From the NCBI GenBank assembly GCA_027058735.1, contig JALURZ010000268.1:1-7472 (forward strand): a DNA stretch of 7,472 nucleotides. Direction: 5' to 3'. The first letter of the stretch is position 1. Each line of letters opens with the position of its first letter. This document shows positions 1 to 5,061 of the stretch, piece by piece. The stretch is from Hyphomicrobiales bacterium. GTDB taxonomy: Bacteria > Pseudomonadota > Alphaproteobacteria > Rhizobiales > JALURZ01. Below the pieces are notes generated by a model. It was not told the origin of the DNA. It saw nothing but the letters and a program-made list of their open reading frames with translations, and made no database searches. The position numbers and the translations under genes are program-made.

Positions 1-132
1 GCCGCGCGCTCGCAGGATTTTCCGGCCGCCTTCGAGCGCGCGGCTGCGGCCGGCGGCCCGGCGCTGATCGAAATCCTGATGGACCCCGAGGCGCTGGCGC
101 CAGCCTTGACCCTTTCGGACGCACGCCGGTGA
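1..132 (+). CDS. Thiamine-diphosphate-dependent enzyme, acetolactate synthase-like, C-terminal fragment (5' end outside window)
   Basis: Frame 1 is open from the first base to a TGA at 130-132, giving 43 residues. The visible stretch contains DFPAAFERA, GGPALIEI and a following DPEALAP. This is the usual C-terminal end of the IlvB/acetolactate synthase superfamily of thiamine-diphosphate enzymes, where a helix (xxFxxAxxxAxxxGGPALIEV) leads into the last strand of the cofactor-binding domain and a short DPEA tail. The cofactor and catalytic residues lie upstream of the window. The substrate therefore cannot be told: acetolactate synthase, a 2-oxoacid decarboxylase, or a glyoxylate carboligase-like or benzoylformate decarboxylase-like enzyme are all possible. 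The transporter gene starts 25 bp downstream on the same strand, so the two are probably co-transcribed. Family assignment rests on a short fragment and is inferred from motif resemblance. Confidence 0.7.
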   Translation, partial: AARSQDFPAAFERAAAAGGPALIEILMDPEALAPALTLSDARR

Positions 133-157
133 GCGCTGGGGCCGCGGGACATGCACC

Positions 158-1450
158 ATGAGCGGCCGGGACCGTGATGCGACGAGGCCGGGCGCGCGCG
201 CCTGGCTGATCTGGGCGCTGGGGGCCGCGGGCTTCGGCTATGCGTTTTTTCAACGGGTCGCGCCCAGTGTGATGGTCGCCGACCTGATGCGCGATTTCGC
301 GGTCGGCGCGGCCGTGCTGGGCAATCTGTCGGCGCTCTATTTCTATTCCTACGCCGCCCTGCAGATCCCCATCGGCGCGCTGCTCGACCGCTGGGGGGCA
401 CGGATCATGCTGACCCTGTCCCTGGTGATCGCCGCTTTCGGCAGCTTCCTGTTCGCCACCGCCGGTGCGCTGGCGAGCGCCTATGCCGGGCGGCTTCTGG
501 TTGGCATCGGTTCCGCCGTCGCTTTCGTTGCCACCTTGACCCTGATATCGCGCTGGTTTCCGCCCAACCGGTTCGCCTTTCTCTCCGGCATGACCATGAT
601 GGTGGCGATGGCCTCCGCGGTGGCGTCGCAGAATTTCCTGCCCCATGCCGTGGCGGCGGCGGGGTGGCGCGCGATCATGATGGCCGGCGTGGTGATGGCG
701 GCGGTGCTGGCCGCCGGCGTGTGGATCATCGTGCGCGATCATCCGGCGCAATCCGATGATCCGGTGCGCGCGAAATCCACCTGGCGCATGCTTGGGCGCG
801 GCATTGCCGTTACGACGAACAACTGGCGCATCTGGAATGTCGCCCTGCTGGCCAGTTGCCTGACCGGCCCGGTGCTGGCGATCGCCGGCCTGTGGGGCGT
901 CCCGTATTTCGCCGTGCGCTACGGCCTCGACACGCCGCAGGCGGCATCGGTCACATCGCTGATGTTTTTCGGCTGGGCGCTGGGCGCGCCGCTGTTCGGC
1001 TGGCTGTCGGACCATATCGGCCGGCGCAAGCCACCGCTTCTGGGGGTCTCCCTGCTCAACACCGCACTGCTGGCGGTTCTCGTATTCTGGCCCGGCCTGC
1101 CCCTTGCCGGGGCCATGGTCGTGGTCTTTCTGGCGGGCATGGCAGGGGCCGGGATGTCCCCCAGTTTCGCGGTCGCCAGGGAAATCACGCGGCCCGAAAT
1201 TCATGGCGCGGTGATCGGCTTTGTGAATTCCCTGACCATTGGCGCGGGCGCCCTGCTGCAGCCCATCGTCGGGCTGGTGCTGGATTCGCGCTGGAGCGGA
1301 GAGATGCTCGACGGTGCCCGCGTCTATTCGCTCGAGGCCTATACGCTGGCACTATCGACCATCGTCGTGTTTTCCGCCATGGGCATTGTTTCGGCTTTCC
1401 TCATCGACGAGACCCGGTGCCGGCCGCTTGCCGCCGGGCGGCGGATCTGA
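158..1450 (+). CDS. Major facilitator superfamily (MFS) transporter, substrate unknown
   Basis: A 430-residue inner-membrane secondary transporter, the usual length for a 12-TM MFS protein. Hydrophobic segments run from about residue 15 to 417 in two halves, separated by a polar central loop at about 193-222 (RDHPAQSDDPVRAKS). The MFS motif A appears in both halves: GALLDRWGAR at 73-82 after TM2 and GWLSDHIGRRK at 281-291 after TM8. An FFQRVAPSVM segment at 30-39 near TM1 resembles the sugar-phosphate/organic-anion permease group (COG2271-like), but this does not fix the substrate. The ATG at 158 has only a weak upstream purine stretch (GCGGGAC, about 144-150). The gene follows the thiamine-diphosphate enzyme by 25 bp and may move that enzyme's substrate or product; this is inference from position. 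Its last 32 codons plus stop are overlapped by the convergent spermidine synthase gene. No terminator with a T-run is visible at its 3' end. Confidence 0.9.
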   Translation: MSGRDRDATRPGARAWLIWALGAAGFGYAFFQRVAPSVMVADLMRDFAVGAAVLGNLSALYFYSYAALQIPIGALLDRWGARIMLTLSLVIAAFGSFLFATAGALASAYAGRLLVGIGSAVAFVATLTLISRWFPPNRFAFLSGMTMMVAMASAVASQNFLPHAVAAAGWRAIMMAGVVMAAVLAAGVWIIVRDHPAQSDDPVRAKSTWRMLGRGIAVTTNNWRIWNVALLASCLTGPVLAIAGLWGVPYFAVRYGLDTPQAASVTSLMFFGWALGAPLFGWLSDHIGRRKPPLLGVSLLNTALLAVLVFWPGLPLAGAMVVVFLAGMAGAGMSPSFAVAREITRPEIHGAVIGFVNSLTIGAGALLQPIVGLVLDSRWSGEMLDGARVYSLEAYTLALSTIVVFSAMGIVSAFLIDETRCRPLAAGRRI

Positions 1451-2302
1451 CCCGGCAATCATGTCGCCGATGAACGGCGGCAGGGCGAAACTCGCCACAT
1501 GGACTTCGGGGGTGTAATAGCGCGTTTCCAGCTCAAGCGGCGCCCAGCGCCGCGCGATCGTTTCCAGCGGCCATTTGCGCAAGGCCGCATCATCGCTCCC
1601 CCAGCCAAGCGCCATGTGCCCGCCAATATAGCTCGGCACCACGGTGAGATAGCACGAAACATCGGCGAAGCTGTGCGCCATGGCGCGGGCGTGGGCGGCG
1701 AAATCCTCCCCTTGCACGAACGCCACACCGGCCTGGGTCGCCAGCACCCCGCCGGATTTCAGCACCCGCCGGCAGCCGCGATAAAACGCATCGGTGAACA
1801 GCGCACGTCCCGGCCCCACCGGATCGGTGGAATCGACGATCACCACATCGAAGCGCCGGTCCGTTTCGGCGACGAATCCGGCGCCATCGCCAATGACCAG
1901 ATCGAGCCGTTCATCGCCGAATGCGCCCTCGCTCAGGGCGGGCAGAAACCGTTTGCAGAGATCCACCACCGCAGGGTCGACTTCCACCAGCGTGACCGAG
2001 CGCACGCGATGGCGCATCACTTCGCGCAAGGTGCCGCCGTCGCCGCCGCCGATAATGGCGATGTCGCGCGCGCGCCCGTGGGCCATCATCGGCACATGCA
2101 CCAGCATTTCGTGATAGGCAAACTCGTCGCGTTCGGTGGTCTGCACGATACCATCCAGCGTCAGAACCCGCCCCAGAAGTCGGTTTTCGAAAATCTCGAT
2201 CTGCTGGGCGCCGCTGCGGCTTTCATGCAGGGACCCGTCGCGGCGCAGGCGCAGCGCGAGGCCCGCATCATCGTGCAGGGCTTCATCGAACCAGCGGGTC
2301 AT
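1352..2302 (-). CDS. speE: Spermidine synthase (polyamine aminopropyltransferase) with an extended C-terminal tail
   Basis: A cytoplasmic enzyme that moves the aminopropyl group of decarboxylated S-adenosylmethionine to putrescine, giving spermidine and methylthioadenosine. It has 316 residues from the ATG at 2302. Family marks in order: YHEMLVHVP at 63-71; GGGDGG at 85-90, the nucleotide-binding loop; VEVD at 106-109, whose acidic residues bind the donor; GDG at 138-140; and DSTDP at 157-161, with the acidic pair that binds and activates the amine. YYTPEVH at 262-268 and FALPPF at 272-277 close the normal fold. Most bacterial SpeE proteins end near there. Here a charged, Pro/Gly-rich tail (about 280-316) follows, encoded antisense to the MFS gene end. 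The ATG overlaps the speD stop (ATGA at 2302-2299) and has no strong Shine-Dalgarno, so translation is probably coupled. A longer in-frame start at 2401 would lie inside speD and adds residues unlike SpeE. Putrescine specificity is family knowledge, not tested here. Confidence 0.95.
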   Translation of the reverse strand: MTRWFDEALHDDAGLALRLRRDGSLHESRSGAQQIEIFENRLLGRVLTLDGIVQTTERDEFAYHEMLVHVPMMAHGRARDIAIIGGGDGGTLREVMRHRVRSVTLVEVDPAVVDLCKRFLPALSEGAFGDERLDLVIGDGAGFVAETDRRFDVVIVDSTDPVGPGRALFTDAFYRGCRRVLKSGGVLATQAGVAFVQGEDFAAHARAMAHSFADVSCYLTVVPSYIGGHMALGWGSDDAALRKWPLETIARRWAPLELETRYYTPEVHVASFALPPFIGDMIAGSDPPPGGKRPAPGLVDEESRNNAHGGKHDDGR

Positions 2303-2742
2303 CCGACCGGCCCGCGGCGCAGATCCCTGACCTCGACCCGGCCCGGCCTGAACGCATCCTTGAATATGTCGAGGGCCTTTTGCGGCGCCGTATCGCCGCA
2401 CATGAATATATCGAGCGCCACAAAGCCGCGCTGCGGCCAGGTGTGGATCGAAATATGGGATTCAGCCAGCACCGCGACGCCGGAGATGCCGCCGCCCGTG
2501 GCGAACCGGTGCACATGGACATGCAGCACGCTGGCGCCGGCGGCCGCCGCCGCATCGCGCAGCGCCTGATCCGCCTTGTCCATATCCTCAAGCCCGCGCG
2601 CCTGCCACAGATCGGCCAGCAGGTGGCGTCCGGCGAAGGTTGCGCCATCCTCGGTGATAAAGTGATCCGGCTCGACCCGGCTGCGGCCTGCATGATCACT
2701 CTTGCCGGGGGCATTGCTCACATGGCGGTCCGCATTGTCCAT
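2299..2742 (-). CDS. speD: S-adenosylmethionine decarboxylase proenzyme (pyruvoyl-dependent, bacterial class 1B type)
   Basis: Decarboxylates S-adenosylmethionine to provide the aminopropyl donor used by SpeE. It has 147 residues from the ATG at 2742. The self-cleavage site is AESHISIHTWP (93-103): the chain is expected to break between Glu94 and Ser95, with Ser95 becoming the pyruvoyl cofactor. His100 and Cys115 (in DIFMCGD) lie at +5 and +20 from that serine, the spacing of the processing and catalytic residues in the Thermotoga-type enzyme. AGRHLLADLW at 37-46 begins the core, and VEVRDLRRG at 136-144 ends it. About 36 mostly polar residues precede the core, making the protein somewhat longer than the 120-130 residues common for this class. 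The start is chosen because AGAGGA (minus strand, 2757-2752) sits 9 nt upstream; the longer ATG start at 2889 lies inside the decarboxylase gene. The gene begins 13 bp after the decarboxylase stop and ends in an ATGA overlap with speE. Confidence 0.95.
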   Translation of the reverse strand: MDNADRHVSNAPGKSDHAGRSRVEPDHFITEDGATFAGRHLLADLWQARGLEDMDKADQALRDAAAAAGASVLHVHVHRFATGGGISGVAVLAESHISIHTWPQRGFVALDIFMCGDTAPQKALDIFKDAFRPGRVEVRDLRRGPVG

Positions 2743-2751
2743 CTTGCTGTT

Positions 2752-2757
2752 TCCTCT
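2752..2757 (-). promoter_or_regulatory. Shine-Dalgarno of speD, overlapping the decarboxylase stop codon
   Basis: The minus strand reads AGAGGA, 9 nt before the speD ATG at 2742. Its first two bases (2757-2756) are the last two of the decarboxylase TAG stop (2758-2756). A ribosome finishing the upstream gene therefore sits on the site where speD initiates, which favours coupled, balanced translation. Confidence 0.8.
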
Positions 2758-3889
2758 AGATACAGGTGAGCGCCAGGGGCCTGTGGCCGTTGAACCCGAC
2801 TGACGATGTGGAATGGGTATAGGCGCCGGCGCAATGCAGCAGGAGCCGGTCGCCGACCTGAATGTCGGATGGCAGGCAGGCGCCGGCATTGCCGCTCACC
2901 ATGTCGCTCGCATCACAGCTCGGTCCGGCCAGCACGACCCGGCCCGCCCTGCCCTTTCGCCCCGGCACGCTGGCCCGGTAGCAGATCGCCCCGCCGGCCG
3001 TCTCGGCCAGACCGTTGAACCGGCCCACGTCAAGATAGATCCAGCGCCGTCCGTCGCGCTCGCCGGGTTCGGCGATGAGCACGATTTCGGTTTCGATGAT
3101 GCCCGCCTCACCCACCAGCGCGCGGCCCGGTTCGATCATGATCTCGGGGCGCCGGTTGGCGAAGGCGCGATCCAGCGCATCGCCCACGACGCGCGCGCAG
3201 CGCTCGATCGAGGCAACCGGTTCGAGATAGCGCACCGGAAATCCGCCGCCGATATTGAGCACCCGTGGCCGCTGGCCGGTCGCCGCCTCAACGGCGGAAA
3301 AGATCCCCGCGCTGGTCTCGATGGCCTGCGCCCAGCGCGCCGGATCGTGCTGCTGCGAGCCGACATGAAAGCTGACCCCGAGAGGTTCAAGACCGAGCGT
3401 CGCGGCATCGCTCAGAAGACAGACGGCCTCATCGCGCGGGCAGCCGAACTTGTGCGCCAGCGGCCATTGCGCGCCCGTGTTGTCGGCCTGAATACGGCAC
3501 AGCACGCGCGCGCCCGGCGCGGCGTCGGCGATCTTTTGCAGTTCGCCGCGCGCATCGAACGCGAAGCGGCGGATGCCGGCGCGAAACGCCCCGGCGATAT
3601 CCGCGCGCTTTTTCACGGGCGACCCGCAGGCGATCCGCTCCGGCGCGATATCCTGCGCCAGGCAAAGCGCGATTTCATCCGGCCCGGCCGCGTCGAACGA
3701 GGCGCCGGCACGCGCCAGCCGGGCAATGATTTCAGGCGCCGGATTGGCTTTCACGGCATAGAATATCCGCGCCTCCGCGAACGCGCGCGCAAACGCCCCA
3801 TAGGCCCTTTCGACGCGATCGAGATCGATCACCAGACGCGGTGTTGCTCCATTGTCACGGCGCAGAAAGGCCGCCGCCTTCGCTGTCAC
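2756..3889 (-). CDS. Ornithine (or lysine/ornithine) decarboxylase, fold-III PLP type
   Basis: A cytoplasmic pyridoxal-phosphate enzyme expected to decarboxylate ornithine to putrescine, the acceptor for SpeE. It has 377 residues from a GTG start at 3889. Landmarks: YAVKANP at 44-50, with Lys47 as the Schiff-base lysine; SFHVGSQQ at 173-180, with His175 stacking on the cofactor; the phosphate-binding GGGFP at 214-218; and EPGR at 253-256. CDASD at 325-329 carries the Cys-Asp pair supplied across the dimer interface. GAYT at 355-358 and GFNG at 365-368 finish the barrel domain. CD rather than CESGD argues against diaminopimelate decarboxylase (LysA), and there is no carboxynorspermidine decarboxylase signature that I recognise. 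Ornithine versus lysine preference cannot be read from sequence by eye. The GTG has an excellent GGAGGG Shine-Dalgarno 7 nt upstream. The ATG at 4030 lies inside the divergent adaptor gene and adds 47 unrelated residues. First gene of the operon; its TAG lies within the speD ribosome-binding site. Confidence 0.93.
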   Translation of the reverse strand: MTAKAAAFLRRDNGATPRLVIDLDRVERAYGAFARAFAEARIFYAVKANPAPEIIARLARAGASFDAAGPDEIALCLAQDIAPERIACGSPVKKRADIAGAFRAGIRRFAFDARGELQKIADAAPGARVLCRIQADNTGAQWPLAHKFGCPRDEAVCLLSDAATLGLEPLGVSFHVGSQQHDPARWAQAIETSAGIFSAVEAATGQRPRVLNIGGGFPVRYLEPVASIERCARVVGDALDRAFANRRPEIMIEPGRALVGEAGIIETEIVLIAEPGERDGRRWIYLDVGRFNGLAETAGGAICYRASVPGRKGRAGRVVLAGPSCDASDMVSGNAGACLPSDIQVGDRLLLHCAGAYTHSTSSVGFNGHRPLALTCI

Positions 3890-3896
3890 TTTGCCA

Positions 3897-3902
3897 CCCT
3901 CC
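3897..3902 (-). promoter_or_regulatory. Shine-Dalgarno that fixes the GTG start of the decarboxylase
   Basis: On the minus strand the six bases read GGAGGG, followed by a 7-nt spacer (TGGCAAA) and GTG at 3889-3887. The match to the anti-Shine-Dalgarno and the spacing are both near ideal, which decides the start over the upstream ATG at 4030. Confidence 0.85.
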
Positions 3903-4004
3903 CCCGGTTTTGCGCCGCGCGGATGATATTCCGTACTTGAGCAAACTCTGATATGACCCGCAACAGTGATACCCTCTTGGCAAAGCAACACCGCAGGGCA
4001 AAAC

Positions 4005-4008
4005 GGAG
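4005..4008 (+). promoter_or_regulatory. Shine-Dalgarno supporting the adaptor start at 4015
   Basis: GGAG is followed by six bases and ATG at 4015-4017, a normal spacing. The in-frame ATG at 4009 directly abuts the GGAG with no spacer and would depend on a weaker AGGG at 3995-3998. The downstream ATG is therefore preferred; the difference is only two residues. Confidence 0.6.
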
Positions 4009-4014
4009 ATGCCG

Positions 4015-5061
4015 ATGTCCTCACTGTCAAAGCTCACCATCGCCGCGGCGCTGGTCCTGCTGGCCGCCACAAAAACCGGCGCGGCGGAACTGCCGTTCGC
4101 CACCCAGACCGCGACCGCGGCGCCGGTCGTGCGCACCAGCAATTTCGACGGAATTGTCGAGGCGGTCAACCAATCGACGGTTTCGGCGCAAATTTCCGGG
4201 CGCATCATGGAGGTCCGGTTCGACGTCGATGACGTGGTCGAGCAGGGCCAGATCATCATCCGCTTCGACGATACCCGCCAGCGCGCCAGCCTGAGGCGCG
4301 CGGAAGCAGCCCTGAGCGAGGCGCGCGCCCGGGTCAGCGAACTTGCCACCGAATTTGACCGGGCAAGGAAGCTGCTGGCCCAGGGGACCATCCCCAAGGC
4401 CCGCTTCGACGCGGTCAAAGCCGATTTCGATGCCGCCAGATCCCGGCTGGACGCGGCGCGGGCGGACCGGGTTCAGGCCGGCGAGCAACTGGCCTATACC
4501 CAGGTGCGCGCGCCCTATGGCGGTGTCGTCACCAAGCGTCATGTGGAGATCGGCGAAGTGGCGTCCGCCGGCCAGGCGCTCATGACCGGGTTTTCCCTGG
4601 ACACGCTGCGGGTCCGGGTCGATGTACCGCAGCAATACGCCGAAACGCTAAGACGCGGCGCGCGCGCGGCCATCGTGTTTGGCGGCAGACGGCTGAAACC
4701 GGGCGCGCTGACCATATTCCCCTATGCGTCTGCCTCCTCCAGCACGTTCAGGGTGCGTGCAAGCCTGACCGAAAAGCCCGACGGCCTTTATCCCGGGATG
4801 CTGGTCAAGGTGTCCTTCGAGACCGGGCGGCAGGAGCAGGTCACGATCGCGCGTGAGGCGGTGGCCTATCGCGGCGAACTGGTGGCGGTCTATGTGGTCG
4901 GTGAAAACGGTGCGGTGAGCCTGCGCCAGATCAGGCCGGGGCGCGAACTGCCCGATGGGCGCATCGCCGTGCTGGCGGGCCTGAAGGCGGGGGAAACGGT
5001 GGCGCTCGATCCGGTCGCGGCGGGCATCTATCTCAAGACGGCGGCGAACGGGCGGCCATGA
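4015..5061 (+). CDS. RND efflux periplasmic adaptor subunit (HlyD/AcrA membrane fusion protein family)
   Basis: A periplasmic adaptor expected to link the RND pump encoded next to it with an outer-membrane channel. It has 348 residues from ATG 4015 (350 if ATG 4009 is used). An N-terminal hydrophobic stretch (LTIAAALVLLAA, 7-18) followed by TGAAE reads as a Sec signal peptide cleaved near residue 24. No lipobox cysteine is present, so it is probably not a lipoprotein, unlike AcrA itself. The first half of the lipoyl (barrel-sandwich) domain is at about 56-87 (VSAQISGRI, with DVVEQGQ). An Ala/Arg/Glu-rich alpha-hairpin follows at about 88-158. The second lipoyl half is at 161-192 (YTQVRAPYGGVV, with GEVASAGQ). 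A beta-barrel domain and a membrane-proximal domain (YPGMLVKV, near 259-266, and GLKAGETVAL near 322-331) complete it. The hairpin is short compared with AcrA. The stop overlaps the start of the pump gene (ATGA, 5058-5061). The exported substrate is not evident. Confidence 0.92.
   Translation: MSSLSKLTIAAALVLLAATKTGAAELPFATQTATAAPVVRTSNFDGIVEAVNQSTVSAQISGRIMEVRFDVDDVVEQGQIIIRFDDTRQRASLRRAEAALSEARARVSELATEFDRARKLLAQGTIPKARFDAVKADFDAARSRLDAARADRVQAGEQLAYTQVRAPYGGVVTKRHVEIGEVASAGQALMTGFSLDTLRVRVDVPQQYAETLRRGARAAIVFGGRRLKPGALTIFPYASASSSTFRVRASLTEKPDGLYPGMLVKVSFETGRQEQVTIAREAVAYRGELVAVYVVGENGAVSLRQIRPGRELPDGRIAVLAGLKAGETVALDPVAAGIYLKTAANGRP

Larger units (their letters stand above)
3890..4014. promoter_or_regulatory. 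Divergent intergenic control region between the polyamine operon and the efflux operon
   Basis: This is the only sizeable non-coding stretch in the window and must hold the start signals of both operons unless they begin inside neighbouring genes. It is more A/T-rich than its surroundings. By eye, a TATCAT box (minus strand, 3928-3923) lies about 34 nt before the decarboxylase GTG, and a TGATATGAC extended -10-like sequence (plus strand, 3949-3957) could serve the adaptor gene. Neither has a good -35 partner at 16-18 bp, so the promoter calls are tentative. TGATAT occurs twice, at 3924-3929 and 3949-3954. I see no clear palindromic operator and no recognisable riboswitch. That it carries promoters for both sides is inference from the gene layout. 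Confidence 0.45.

Noticed and set aside
1431..1444. GC-rich inverted repeat (CCGCC, GGGC loop, GGCGG) just before the MFS stop, considered as a terminator
   Set aside because: The stem is only five pairs and no T-run follows on either strand. It lies within coding sequence of both the MFS gene and speE, and GC-rich code often forms such repeats.
1484..1496. Short perfect hairpin GGCGA-AAC-TCGCC, considered as a bidirectional terminator
   Set aside because: Inside the speE coding region, five-pair stem, and no T-tract on either side.
2302..2401. Longer SpeE start at 2401
   Set aside because: It would lie inside speD, and the extra 33 residues do not resemble the SpeE N-terminus, whereas the ATGA junction at 2302 is typical coupling.
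1499..2569. A 356-codon plus-strand frame opposite speE and speD
   Set aside because: Antisense shadow in register with speE; the opposite strand has full family motifs in both genes.
2743..2889. Longer SpeD start at 2889
   Set aside because: It would lie inside the decarboxylase gene; the ATG at 2742 has a good AGAGGA site and needs no such extension.
2756..3889. Diaminopimelate decarboxylase (LysA) or carboxynorspermidine decarboxylase as the identity of the fold-III enzyme
   Set aside because: The CDASD motif, the short N-terminus and the speD/speE neighbours fit an ornithine/lysine decarboxylase; LysA carries a CESGD-type motif.
2813..3940. A 375-codon plus-strand frame opposite the decarboxylase
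   Set aside because: Antisense shadow in register with the decarboxylase, which has all its catalytic motifs.
3890..4014. A speF-type RNA leader or other riboswitch upstream of the decarboxylase
   Set aside because: That element is known upstream of ornithine decarboxylase genes in alphaproteobacteria, but the space is short and I cannot recognise its conserved pairing here. A covariance search with the Rfam model would decide.
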